64,000 nucleotides of DNA, taken from Blastobasis lacticolella (lineage: Eukaryota > Arthropoda > Insecta > Lepidoptera > Blastobasidae). The translations under genes and the position numbers were made by a program. Under the pieces are notes generated by a model. That model ran no database searches. It saw only the letters and a list, made by a program, of their open reading frames with translations, and was not told the origin of the DNA. Position 1 is the first letter of the stretch, and each line of letters begins with the position of its first letter. The stretch is from NCBI GenBank assembly GCA_905147135.1, contig LR990043.1, forward strand, positions 10,761,057 to 10,825,056, given 5' to 3'. This document shows, piece by piece, positions 31,506 through 42,410 of this stretch.

Positions 31506-34493
31506 CTACGTTAAATCTTTAAAAGTTCGTCTCGTATTATAATGAGACGCATTCTTTATATGAGCACTATGCAGAGCAACCTGAACCCTGTCAAAAAGAT
31601 GTGCCAAAGTACCAATATTTTCAGCATAAGTATCTCTAGGTAAAAATATCAGCTCATCTATATTGCTTACTTGAGCGTATAGAGAACCACAAGTAATGAT
31701 CTCACGACCAAACACAAGAAAAGCTGGGGAATATCCAGTAACAGAATTAACTGAATTGTTCATGGCCGATTGGACAACCGGAAGAAAAGTATCCCAGCTG
31801 CGATGATCGCTACCGACCAGAGAAGCTAAGGCGGTAATAATGGTTTTGTTATATCTTTCAGTAGGATTCACTTGCGGGCAATAATTAGGAGTGAAAGAAG
31901 CGAACGGAATTTTATATTTTCCGATCAGATCGTGGAACTGACGTGATTGAAACTGAGAACCATTATCCATAATAATAGTCTGCGGGACACCATGTGTCAG
32001 AAATACAAGTTCCTCCAAGATCTTAATGATAGCAGCTGCTGTGGCCTTTTTAAGTGGGAAAAGAAGAGAAAATTTTGTGAAACAGCAATTTACTACAAGA
32101 ATATGCTGACTTCTTAAACGGGTCATTGGCAAGGGCCCAATTAAATCAAGAGAAATGCATTGAAATGGCCTGGAACAGATCCTAGGCTTACCCATCAACC
32201 CATAAGGAGAATGATTGGTGTGCTTATAAGCAAGACACGACTCGCATGAGGAGACGTAGCGGGCCACATCCTTGAACATTCCCGGCCAGGAATATAATAG
32301 TGTTAATTTCTTATAAGTTTTAAAAACTCCTAGGTGTGGTACCGCAGGCAAACCATGACACCCTTTAATAAGACTCTCCCTTTCGTCAGGATGTGGAATC
32401 TGCTTCCAAAGAAAATCATTCGTTAAAGAACATGGGCTACGTAAATAGTGAAATAATTTGTCTTGAGTGATTCTATAATCAGGAAAACGTTCCGGTTCAT
32501 TACGACATCCAAGTAAAAGTTTATTGAACTTTGTAAGTGCAAGAGGCTGGTTCGCGTCCACAGCTAACGGAGCTACCGGTAAACAAACAACCTCATTTTC
32601 AGGGAAACGAGATAAATAATCTGGTACTATATTATCCTTTCCTTTTTTATGTTTAAGTACGAAATTGAAACAAGAAAGCCGTAGAGACCATCGCGCTAAT
32701 CTTCCCGTAGGATTAGATAGATTGAGAAACCATTTTAGAGCTGCATGATCAGTGAAAACAGTAAACTGTTTGCCATTGTCTAGATAACAACGCCAATGTT
32801 CTAGCGCGAAGATGACAGCGAGAGTTTCCCTTTCAGTCGCGGAATAATTCTGTTCATGAACATTCAGAGATTTGCTCATGTAAGCAATAACAACCTCTGA
32901 ACTATCGCGCATTTGAGTAAGCATAGCGCCAATACCTAAATTCGATGCATCGCAATGCACATTAAATGGCAGGTCAAAATCAGGACTAGCCAAGATTGGA
33001 GTAGACATCAAAAGATTCTTCAACTTCAGAAAAGCCGCCTGGGCCTCAGGGGTCCATATAAACTTTGGCGCTTTCTTCCCCGATGAAGAAAGTTTGTTTA
33101 AGGGAGCCATTAAAGTACTAAAATTAGGTATAAACCTACGAAACCAACTGCACATACCATGAAATTGTCTTATCTGTTTTTTAGTAGATGGAGGGGAAAA
33201 TTCCACAATCGCACGGATTTTATCAGGATCAGCAAGTAAACCATTTCTATTTACAACAAACCCAAGATATTTAAGTTCATTCATAAAAAACTGACTTTTT
33301 CCAAAATTAATAGTTAATTTCGCATATGAGAGTTTATCGAGAACCCTTAGTAGTAAGGAAATATGTTCTTCGAAACTAGAACTAATAATGATGATGTCAT
33401 CAACATAGCAAAATACTTTATTTTCAAATTCTGGCGTGAAAAGAGTATCCATTAATCGTTGCTGAGTAGCCGGTGCATTGGTAAGACCGAATGGCATTAC
33501 TACAAAACGGTACATCCCCCTACCAGGTACATAAAAAGCGGTCTTATCCCTATCGGGTTCATGTAAAGGAATCTCCCAGAAAGCTTTCGCAATATCAATA
33601 CTAGATAAATATCTAGCATCCTTTAGGTTATCTAAAATTTCATTTACATAAGGCAATCTGTACGCATCCTGACGAGTAACAGAATTAAGTTTCCTACTGT
33701 CAACACAAAAACGCCAGGAACCGTCTCTTTTAGGTGTTATGAGTACAGGAGATAACCACGGACTTTCGCATTTCTCAATGACCTTTAACGATAACATCGT
33801 ATCGACTTCCTGAATTAAAGCCTTCTGTTTAATTGGGGATAGTCTATAACAACGTTGTCTAATCGGAAGGGAATCACCTGTATCGATTCTATGAGAAATT
33901 AAATCAGTGCGACCAAGCACACCCTTCTTTTCTAATGAAATATCCTGAAAACGCGATATAATGTTATCGGCCACGTATTTTTTATCCGTGGTAAGTGTAG
34001 AGTAAGGAAGAACTTTAGGATCAATATCTATAGAGTGACAATTCACTAAAGGTAAGAAAGAAGAAACTAAGTTCTTTGGAAGAAGGTTAAATTGCCTCCA
34101 GAAATCAATTCCGAGTATCAAAGATGGATAAATATCCGGAAATACGTGAGCTTTGATAATACAAACGCGATTATTAAAACAAATTGGTAAATCAAAATAA
34201 CCAATTGATTCTAGTTTAGCATTATTAGCAGTGGATACAAAAATAAAATTCGACTTGATTAAAGGGTATCCTAATTTTAAAATATTAATATGAGAATGAT
34301 TTCCTAAAATTGAAATAGAGCTTCCACTATCAAGGAGACCAGAAAAGTGAACGTTATTAATAGAAACATCCACGAACGGTCTGTTTTGATCAGACTCATT
34401 TTCGAAGTGGACTGTAGTAATTTTATTGCAATAAAAGAAATTACGGATTTTAGCAAGCCAATTACGCCAATCGTTAAAGCAAAATTTAATCAA
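31506..34493 (-). CDS. pol: Retrotransposon pol: protease, RT, RNase H, integrase
   Basis: 995 residues in the frame used here; there is no ATG at its start, so it should be made as a gag-pol fusion by -1 frameshifting. Protease has the active-site DSGSS at 55-59. Reverse transcriptase runs about 215-410 with catalytic Asp in SSIDIAKAF (300) and YVDD at 363-366. RNase H has Asp515, Glu556 and Asp582. Integrase has a zinc-binding H713/H720/C750/C753 and the catalytic triad Asp783, Asp843 and Glu879 with 35 residues between the last two. The frame stops at TAG 31506-31508, before the integrase C-terminal domain, which continues in another frame. Domain order is that of Ty3/gypsy. Confidence 0.95.
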   Translation of the reverse strand: MIKFCFNDWRNWLAKIRNFFYCNKITTVHFENESDQNRPFVDVSINNVHFSGLLDSGSSISILGNHSHINILKLGYPLIKSNFIFVSTANNAKLESIGYFDLPICFNNRVCIIKAHVFPDIYPSLILGIDFWRQFNLLPKNLVSSFLPLVNCHSIDIDPKVLPYSTLTTDKKYVADNIISRFQDISLEKKGVLGRTDLISHRIDTGDSLPIRQRCYRLSPIKQKALIQEVDTMLSLKVIEKCESPWLSPVLITPKRDGSWRFCVDSRKLNSVTRQDAYRLPYVNEILDNLKDARYLSSIDIAKAFWEIPLHEPDRDKTAFYVPGRGMYRFVVMPFGLTNAPATQQRLMDTLFTPEFENKVFCYVDDIIIISSSFEEHISLLLRVLDKLSYAKLTINFGKSQFFMNELKYLGFVVNRNGLLADPDKIRAIVEFSPPSTKKQIRQFHGMCSWFRRFIPNFSTLMAPLNKLSSSGKKAPKFIWTPEAQAAFLKLKNLLMSTPILASPDFDLPFNVHCDASNLGIGAMLTQMRDSSEVVIAYMSKSLNVHEQNYSATERETLAVIFALEHWRCYLDNGKQFTVFTDHAALKWFLNLSNPTGRLARWSLRLSCFNFVLKHKKGKDNIVPDYLSRFPENEVVCLPVAPLAVDANQPLALTKFNKLLLGCRNEPERFPDYRITQDKLFHYLRSPCSLTNDFLWKQIPHPDERESLIKGCHGLPAVPHLGVFKTYKKLTLLYSWPGMFKDVARYVSSCESCLAYKHTNHSPYGLMGKPRICSRPFQCISLDLIGPLPMTRLRSQHILVVNCCFTKFSLLFPLKKATAAAIIKILEELVFLTHGVPQTIIMDNGSQFQSRQFHDLIGKYKIPFASFTPNYCPQVNPTERYNKTIITALASLVGSDHRSWDTFLPVVQSAMNNSVNSVTGYSPAFLVFGREIITCGSLYAQVSNIDELIFLPRDTYAENIGTLAHLFDRVQVALHSAHIKNASHYNTRRTFKDLT

Positions 34494-34501
34494 GTCTTTA
34501 T

Positions 34502-35920
34502 TTAGTTTTTTTCATTAGAGGTAGAAGGACAATTTTTTTTGCATTCCGGGCACTCAGGTTGTCTAACTCCTTTAAAGCCACAACCAAAACAAATCAAAAA
34601 TTTAGGTTGAGGACAGGAGAATAATTTGTGGCCATTAACTCTACAACGAACGCAAAATTCGTGAGCGTTAAATTTGCTTGTAGAAGTTACATTTACTTGG
34701 AAATTACCTTTATTTTGGTAATTATGTTGAGTAAATTTAGAACCATTATTAAAAGGTTGCTTATAAGTAGATCGTTTGTTATTAGCTTGATTATCAGGTT
34801 CAGAGTTATAATTAAACTCACTAAATAGTTGAGGATAGTCCGTTTTTTTAGGTTCATGAAAATTCTTGTCTCTATCAACAAGCTTCTCATACTTCTGACC
34901 TGACGAGATTAGGGAATTAATTGTGGTGATGTCGAATAGAGCAAAAAAAACTGAATAACAAGGTCGAATGTTCCGAAGTAAAATTGTAAGTTGATCGGAT
35001 TCAGATAATTTTTTATCAAGTCGCGAAAACATTTCGTACATGATTGAGATATAAATAATGATCGTCTCATCCTCGCCCTGAGTGCGAGAGTTAATTGTCG
35101 AAAGTAATTTATGATCGAAGTCTTTATTGCTAAAATCTTGTATTAACAATTTTGAAAGTTTATCCCAAGTAAATTCTAATTCGTTATGCTTATGAAAACG
35201 AAGCCAATGGAGTGCCTTGCCCGTAAAAATCTCAAATGCATTGTCGAGCAGCCGCTCATGAGATAAATTTCGCGATATGCGAAATTCTTCCAATTTTTGT
35301 AAGAATGCCTTCGGGCAAGTTTCGCCCGAATAAGACAATTTTTTAATATCATTAATTATTGATGACATATGAACAACCGGAGGTTGAACAGTGTGTAAAG
35401 TATTAACCGGTTCAGAAGACTGAGGAACATTTACCGGGGCCGCGGGAGTTTGCTCCACCGCCCGTGTTGCTACTATCGTCGAGTGGTGAATCGGATCAAA
35501 AAAGGTTTGCTCTATTTCGCCCATAAGCGAAGTAAATTTGGATTCACAAAGACCAAAGGTTAATTTGAGACTTTCTACTTTAGACATTAGTGAAGGGGAG
35601 CAACCATCATAGTCTAGGCGCTCGAATCTATAAAATAAGTGATTTAGGTAGGTTCTAATTTTATTTGAGGTAACCGAAGTAAACCTCTTTTGGAGAGAGT
35701 TAAGTCTCTCTTCTACATAGAGTAAAACTGACTCTATCTGAGCAATATCCTCATCTAGAGGCAAAGTCGACTCAATTACATCAGCCGAAAAAGTCTTAGA
35801 AATGAGAAGAATTTGTTTTTTTAGTCCAAATAAATCTAAAGCGGGCGTTTCTAAACGTATTCTCACTTCGTATTCTAATTCGTTCTTGTTTAAGAGTATG
35901 AAGTTAATAGGACGAGCCAT
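34502..35920 (-). CDS. gag: Retrotransposon gag (capsid and nucleocapsid)
   Basis: 472 residues, starting at the ATG at 35920. The middle part (about residues 190-370) has the helical character of a retrotransposon capsid, with a run like FTGKALHWL. A nucleocapsid zinc knuckle C-x2-C-x4-H-x4-C is at about residues 423-437, followed by a second cysteine cluster (CFGC..CPEC). The frame ends at TAA 34502-34504 directly after a slippery A AAA AAC. It makes the virus-like particle of the element in the cytoplasm. No break is seen. Confidence 0.9.
   Translation of the reverse strand: MARPINFILLNKNELEYEVRIRLETPALDLFGLKKQILLISKTFSADVIESTLPLDEDIAQIESVLLYVEERLNSLQKRFTSVTSNKIRTYLNHLFYRFERLDYDGCSPSLMSKVESLKLTFGLCESKFTSLMGEIEQTFFDPIHHSTIVATRAVEQTPAAPVNVPQSSEPVNTLHTVQPPVVHMSSIINDIKKLSYSGETCPKAFLQKLEEFRISRNLSHERLLDNAFEIFTGKALHWLRFHKHNELEFTWDKLSKLLIQDFSNKDFDHKLLSTINSRTQGEDETIIIYISIMYEMFSRLDKKLSESDQLTILLRNIRPCYSVFFALFDITTINSLISSGQKYEKLVDRDKNFHEPKKTDYPQLFSEFNYNSEPDNQANNKRSTYKQPFNNGSKFTQHNYQNKGNFQVNVTSTSKFNAHEFCVRCRVNGHKLFSCPQPKFLICFGCGFKGVRQPECPECKKNCPSTSNEKN
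34505..34511 (-). promoter_or_regulatory. -1 ribosomal frameshift heptamer between gag and pol
   Basis: On the minus strand the gag frame reads GAA AAA AAC TAA. A AAA AAC is a canonical X XXY YYZ slippery heptamer placed immediately before the gag stop. Slipping back one base enters the frame that is open through pol. Any stimulatory structure downstream was not evaluated. Confidence 0.8.
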
Positions 35921-36045
35921 GATTACTTATTCAAAAGCCAAATATTAGTGCCAAAATACAGAAATACTTTCTATCTACTTTAGAGACAGTGCTTGTCTTG
36001 CTTTAGAATTTAGAGAAATATATAGTTAGATATAAAGTAGTTATG

Positions 36046-36225
36046 TTAGCACCACCAGAGGGTTTCCCTGGGACCCGATGCCAACGTAATAGAATTGTGT
36101 GTATAATGTTATGATGGTTAGCACCGCCAGAGGGTAGCCCTGGGACCGATGCCAACGTAGTAAGATGTTATGCAAGCTAGCACCGCCAGAGTGTAGCCCT
36201 GGAACCGATGCCAACGTAGTATAGA
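36046..36225 (-). repeat. Three ~60-bp repeats in the retrotransposon leader
   Basis: Each copy reads TAGCACC(A/G)CCAGAG..CCCTGG..CCGATGCCAACGTA. CCAGAGGG and CCCTGG can pair as a small stem. They lie between the primer-binding site and gag, in the part of the transcript that usually carries the packaging signal. Confidence 0.8.
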
Positions 36226-36360
36226 TGTAAGTATAATGGTATGTTAAGAGTGTTGAGTATGAATATTAATATATATATTTAAAGATTTTATTTACGCATT
36301 TACGCAAAATAAGTGAATTAATATATAACTAGTATAACTATTTACTTCTGGACTGAAATA

Positions 36361-36378
36361 CCACGTATGAAGGCGCCA
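36361..36378 (-). other. Primer-binding site
   Basis: Three bases beyond the 5' LTR the minus strand reads TGGCGCC followed by TTCATACGTGG. TGG complements the CCA end of a tRNA, as expected for initiating minus-strand DNA synthesis. I do not assign the tRNA. Confidence 0.7.
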
Positions 36379-36381
36379 AAC

Positions 36382-37912
36382 TGTAACGTAACAAACTGCC
36401 TAGCAGTTGGTCAGGTTCAGTTGTAAAATCAATGTGAGCAAAGAAAACAAAAGAATCAGGGTAGTGGGTATGTATTCAGTCCATCAGTATAATCTATTTA
36501 AAACAAGGAATTTATCAAAAATAATCTACAAAAGCACAAACGTTATAAAAAAGAGTTTGTCCACATAACCTTCTGTCCGGGCTGGCGCACTTATTTCACT
36601 TTTCCACGCAGACCGAAAGTACCGGTTTATGAACTGGTTGAGCGACTACGTCAGCTTGGGATTCTTATAGGAGTTGGTGGTTCATGCGACTAGGTGCATA
36701 CCCTTAGAACTGGGTCATGATCGGAGATAGGATTTGATGCCTCATAGCATATACTTTTCAGATTTATACCGCATACATAACAACTTTTGGCGATTTATTA
36801 TTTCAAGGTAACGTCACGTTATAAATTATTCACCTCCAAGGCCGAAGGCTGGGAAAAACAAAACTGAACTGAATCCCTCTCTGCTTCCTCTACTGAAGGC
36901 TCGGGTCCTCGTTTAAAAACCTTCTGGAACCATTTGGCACAAAGGAAGATAAGATCTTGTTGGCCAGTAGTCATAGTCAACCAGCCAGTTCCCGAAATGG
37001 TCCATATTAATTTTCGGACGGTCTGGTGTTCGACAGCCAAGATATAATTCATGCCGACCTGATGAGGAATTGGATCCAGCAGTTATCTAGAATAAGAGAG
37101 GCACAAAAAAGATTAAAATCTCCTTTGACTATTAAAAATTTCACTTGACATCAAATGACATGACAAGAGTACAATAATAGAAAGAACCCGCTTTTAATAA
37201 AAATGCGGATTTATGTGTATAATTCGTATTGGAAACCATATATAATTCAAACCCCATCGAAACAAACAACCCTCCGAAGCATTGGGGCCCGTCCGGATTC
37301 AGAATATTTAAAAAAACAAGAAGTTACGAAGGTAAGAATCCAGACCACGCCATTGCCCCCTGCTTTTCATTCGGAAACCATCATTACTTTTATCATTTGG
37401 GTGTCTATATATCACAAGTACATTCCCCAAAATCTATTATAGTCAAAACATTAATAGAACGTAGTAATCAACATAGTCTGACATACAGAATAAACTTAAT
37501 TTTCCAGGGAGAAATTATGGACAATCAGAGCCTGAAGGGCCAAATCCAAAGATACCCATAAAAAGTGACAATTTGGAAATTAAAAAGCATCAACATGCTA
37601 CACAAAAATGTGTCTAAAAGTCCTAATAACTGTAAGTACTAACACAAGTCAAAGCAAAACCCTATATTCTATTATATTCAATTTAAATTAAACACATTAG
37701 TAAAAACGTAGTTACATCAAATACAGAATTAACATATTTTCCAGGAAATAATGATTGACAATCAGAGCCTGAAGGGCCAGATCCAAAGATGCCCATAATA
37801 AACTAATAAAGGTGGAAAAATTAAGAATAAAAGTGTCAACGTGTTGAAAACAACGTTTAAACAGGAGTCCTCACAACCGTAAGTATTACATAAGGCAAAG
37901 TAAGATCCTACA
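36382..37912 (-). repeat. 5' LTR of the retrotransposon
   Basis: 1,531 bp. It should carry the promoter and 5' end of the element's transcript, running leftward away from Cwc15 copy F. Its other edge lies 26 bp from that gene's ATG. Confidence 0.97.
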
Positions 37913-37938
37913 GTACGCGACTGAAGTTATCCACCAGA

Positions 37939-40900
37939 ATGACTACAGCAGCCAGACCAACCTTCGATCCTGCTCGTGGAGGGCAAGGAAGAGGCGAGAA
38001 GGATTTAAGTGCAATATCCCGACAATATTCAAGCAGAGATCTGCCTGGTCATACAAAGCTTAAGTACAGGTATGTAAGCAGTAAAACTTTAATTATTTTA
38101 TCTGAATAGTAATAAGATGCAAAACCGATTTGTAAACTCTTATCTACCTTTCATTTTCGAGTATTATTAAACAAAAGGTAACTTACGTTCTACATAAAAA
38201 TTATGTGTAGAGAAAGTCTCTACATGCAGTTTTCGTATTTTCTATTAATTTTACACACAATATTTCTTTCCACCCTATCACGTCATAGTGTACCTATATC
38301 TACGTACAAGTCATAATAGTTGTCTGAGTACTCAAAAAGCTCGTTTTGTGCAGTGGTTTGAAATGTGGGTTGGTGATTGTGTCAGTTAACGACAGTCGTC
38401 ATTCAGACAAAACAGTTGCCTTTTCATTAAGCTAAGAATTACCTTTAACTTAGTTTACGTTTCCTTTATACTGATGCAAACTTAATCTTTTTTTTCTCTC
38501 ATTCACTTACAGAAAACAAGGACAGGGAACATCTGAAGAACTCCGCACAAGAGATTTTCGGAAAGAACTGGAAGAAAGGGAGAAGGAAATCAAGGGTACT
38601 GGTGCAAGAAGGCAAAACGAACCTGTTCTTAAGCGCCCTAAAATCGATCAAGTTCCTGCAGGTAGTTTAGATGCAGATGATCCTCTGGAGGGAGATCCTT
38701 CGGACTCCGATGACTCTGATGATGATACTGCAGCATTGTTAGCAGAGCTGAATAAAATAAAGAAAGATCGAGCTATAGAACAGGCTAAAAAGGTAAAAAT
38801 TTGCAATGGTTTCTAAAAATGTGTACTGTGTGCATGCCTATGATTGATATTGATTATTAGTAGTATGAAGTCTGACAGAACATAATATAGCTTTGTCTCA
38901 GATTTCTTTTTATTAGTGGCCTCTACTGCGCGTGGTCAGTGGTCAGAGTTCCGAGTTATCTGTGATCAATGCGGTGGCATAGAATCATACACACAAAAAC
39001 GGTCAGACTGCGACTTTCACGTACAGATAACAGGGAAAGCGGTTTGCAGAACTCGGAACTCTAACTGCTGACCAAGTGCAGTGTGGCCGGCGTCCACATG
39101 TCCACATATTCAATAATGCGTAAACTGATTTTTATTACGATTTAAAATAAAAATGTGAAATGAAATAAGAAAACATAATTTGCTGCTAGTTGGTGCTGTT
39201 TGGTCTTAATTTTCATTGCTTTGTTTCATATTAATAATAAGTAGAATAAGTAATTGGGGATTACTGCATTAGTGGCAGACTGCCTAGGTCCTCTGTACTG
39301 TAGACTAGAAAACAGGCAGCAGCATTGTTGTTTTGTGTTTCAAACTAGTGGAGGAGGCTCATGTCCAGTGGATGACTGCTAAGGGCAGTTAATGATTATT
39401 ACTATCACTACACTTATTATTAACGATTAGGAATCGTTAACCCGGCGTCTGTATGGTGGAAAATCAGTACAAGGACTGTATGGTGGGTCAATATGGCCCG
39501 GATTTAAAAAAGGGTTTAATACTTACTATTTCAATGATTTTTTGAGAATGTTATAGTAAATCAGTTTTAGTGATGTTTAAATTACTATATTTTGGTGAAA
39601 AACAATAAAAAATCAAACAATATTAGGAACTTGTTGTGTATTTACGAAAGGTCTATAAAATCTATAACAAAAGATCTAACTTCTGTAATCTCACAAAAAA
39701 ATCAACAAAATTAAAACTTTAAACAAATTTTATTACTTTTAGGAATACTTAATGTAAGGTTTTTTGAGAAACTTAACTCTAAATTTAACTGAAATTTTAA
39801 AACTAATCACTGTCAGCATCTAAATTTGCACATCCGCCGCAATAAGAAATTATGTGCTCTGGGCAGATAAACTTCTTACAATTTTGACAGGTGTGACTTG
39901 TTTTCCTATCTTTTTTAGCAGAACATATTAGGCACCGTTATCGTCATTATCCGATCAATCTTGTTCGGTGTCACTCTGTATACTTCGCTCACTAATGTGA
40001 TCCTCTTCTTCATTTTCTGAGGAGTTTTCTTCTTCCGGGTCATCTTCTTCCAATACCGCTAAAATTCGCTGTCTTTCACGTTCTTCTCGGTCCATTGTGC
40101 AAGTTAAACTAAAATATCCAAAATAACATTTAAAATATACATTCAAATCAAATAAATGTTTAAACGTAATTGGTATAAAAAGGTTACATGGAATGTAAGG
40201 TTGGGTCCTGTTTGATGTTTGACCGCTTGTAACTACCTGCGCAGGTGCACACCGACTAAACCGGTTTTAGAAACTAAAGGGACGGGGTAACAACTGCAGC
40301 TACTGATAAGCCCGATAACTTCACATTATCACTTTAAAAAATATGGGCGTTTATAAATGTCTCGCGTCATGATGACCCAACCTAACAGACGCCGGGTTAA
40401 ACAACATACAGCACATTCACCGCAATGTGCTGAGTTCTGCCGCATATCTCAGATGTTTAATCGGTTTTGGTGATGATTTTAGGATGCTGAGAAGAAACAA
40501 GAAGAAGAAAGGATTCGAATGGAAAATATGTTATCGGGGAATCCTTTACTCAATTACTCTGCAGCAGGTCAAAAAAATGACTTAAAGGTAAATATTTCGA
40601 GTAAACATACAAACTCATACAATATGATGAAATATTGACATAACATCAATGACCTATGCAATCATTACATAGTTTATTCATTTGGTGAACTCAACTGTTT
40701 TTATATTACTTTTTTTAAATGGTAGATAAAACAGGACCACAAACAGTGGTTATTACTGCCTGTGGGTATTAGCAACACCAGGGGTATCACCAATGCGTTG
40801 TCCACCGTTAAATTCCAGGATACATTGTCAACCTAGGCAACAAAACGTCTAATAATAATGTATAATGAAAAGCAGCTGCAATCTGATAAAATTTTTGCCA

Positions 40901-41146
40901 AAATAATATGATTCTATTCAATTTATGCTCTCGATTGAAGAGTAGTAATCTTAACATTCTTAAATTTTTTGCCTCACATTTAATTGTTCCCTATTTTAAT
41001 TTCTCCAGGTCAAAAGAAGATGGGATGACGACGTGGTGTTTAAAAATTGTGCGCGGTCTGAGCCTGAGAAGAAACTGATCACGTTTATAAATGATTCTTT
41101 GAGATCGGAATTTCATAAAAAATTTATGGAAAAATACGTGAAGTGA
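37939..41146 (+). CDS. Cwc15: Cwc15 copy F, complete exons, leader split by LTR element
   Basis: Coding exons are 37939-38069, 38513-38792, 40483-40587 and 41009-41146; frames and splice sites are intact. The LTR element ends at 37912 and its GTAC target duplicate is 37913-37916, so only 22 bp of native leader separate the element from the ATG. The usual upstream leader and promoter sequence is 9.8 kb away on the other side. A base change (CGCGACTG for CCCGACTG) lies just after the junction. Expression from this exon 1 would need a promoter in the LTR region or transcription through the element; use of the upstream duplicate exon 1 is an alternative. The 3' region carries a 105-bp retroposon tail. 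Confidence 0.9.
38918..39088. mobile_element. 171-bp fold-back MITE in intron 2 (copy F)
   Basis: Same element as at 9894-10064. Confidence 0.65.
39441..40396 (-). mobile_element. 956-bp internally deleted piggyBac element (copy F)
   Basis: TTAA at 39437-39440 and 40397-40400. An 8-bp loss near 40207 lies upstream of the N-terminal remnant and shortens the open frame there. Confidence 0.92.
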
Positions 41147-41335
41147 CTGTGCATTATCATCAACCTGGCGTTAATGCTCGGTTGCGTACCCTCGCGGCAC
41201 GCGAGTGCCCGGTCCGCCTCCGCGTCCACCGGGGTGAAGTGAATATGTATAACAAACTGTATAAAAATGCTGAGAGAAATAAAATCTATTTATAATCACC
41301 TTGCAGTATTTTATTTTGCATTTCATTTAGATTTA

Positions 41336-41440
41336 TTTATTTTATTTATTTATTTAAAAACTTTATTGCACAAATTACAGCAATTGGCGGACTTAAAGCC
41401 ATTGAGGCTTTGTCTAACAGTCAACCAGCATTTAGATTTA
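41336..41440 (-). mobile_element. 105-bp retroposon 3' tail in the 3' region of copy F
   Basis: Flanked by a 12-bp duplication CATTTAGATTTA (41324-41335 and 41429-41440) and absent from other units. On the minus strand it ends with AATAAAG and an A-rich TAAA-repeat tail, so it is a 5'-truncated LINE or SINE. It contains TGGCGGACTTAAAGCCATT-type sequence on the plus strand, which I recall as common in moth repeats. Confidence 0.8.
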
Positions 41441-41910
41441 GATTTATTCATTACTCTTACACAAGACAATACATTTAAGGTACATTTTAAATACATGTTT
41501 GTAAAAAGCCTTGCAGCAGTTCCCGTAAAGTACAACGTTATGCTGAAATATCATAAAACATCTATTGTGAATAATTCACTAATTACCACACGAAAACGTC
41601 GCACAACAACAGCCCAGCTAGTGCAGATAAGACAACTGACAAGCAAGACTATAGACTGGAGAGGGAGACCAATAATCACTGAGATGTCAAAAATGTAACA
41701 AACGGTTGACAAGCGTCAGAATCGCGTGAGGGTCAGAACCGCGGGTTGAATAAAGTTTTATCTAAAATTAATATTGAACTCATTCTGACATCAGAAAGGT
41801 GCCTTGATTGTTATTGCTTTGTTTGGTGCATCGCGTGCTAAATTATTTAAATGGTCGACTGTTTGATCTGCTGTAAACAGGGTCACAGAGGTGATGGCAG
41901 CTGCTCTTCT

Positions 41911-42331
41911 GTAATGCGCAGTTTTCCAATAGGTATCTAAAGCGTTCCTAACCACTCACTAGATGGCGCCCTGACAATTTTGGTAATTGATAATCGCTTG
42001 AAATAGGTTCTTAGCAAACAGGATATAAACACTGGGTACGTTGTATTGGATAATATTGTATTTGTCAATCGTTTTCAACCATTTTAGAGGTTGTAATAAT
42101 AATGGAGCACAGTGCCAACTTCTATAAATATTTCTTTTTATATTTTGTTCAACATTTAACAGTTATGTTTATATTAATAAACATTTTATTTTTTAATTTA
42201 ATATCAGTTGTCTGCATGAAATCACTGCCACCATCATACAGATTAAAAAAGATTACCAAAATGGTAGAAGCGCCATCTATTGATGCTTTTTGAAACCAAC
42301 TATCAATACCTACTGGAAAACTCCTCATTAC
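41911..42331. mobile_element. 421-bp long-TIR element (unit of copy G)
   Basis: Same element; the left end has GTAATGCGC in place of GTAATGAGC. Confidence 0.7.
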
Positions 42332-42410
42332 TTGACATACTAATATTCTGGATCATGGTCAAGTGTACCCGGAACCTGTTACGGGAAAAAGCGCTTTACT
42401 TTGTCAAATA

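Larger units (their letters stand above)
28072..37912 (-). mobile_element. Ty3/gypsy-type LTR retrotransposon, 9,841 bp
   Basis: Two 1,531-bp LTRs with TG..CA ends bound the element, and GTAC is duplicated at 28068-28071 and 37913-37916. In transcription order on the minus strand it has the 5' LTR (36382-37912), primer-binding site, leader with repeats, gag, pol (protease, RT, RNase H, integrase, the Ty3/gypsy order), a 3' noncoding region with two repeat families, and the 3' LTR (28072-29602). No envelope-like frame is visible. The LTRs differ at two positions I found, so insertion is very recent. It sits antisense in the leader of Cwc15 copy F. Confidence 0.97.
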
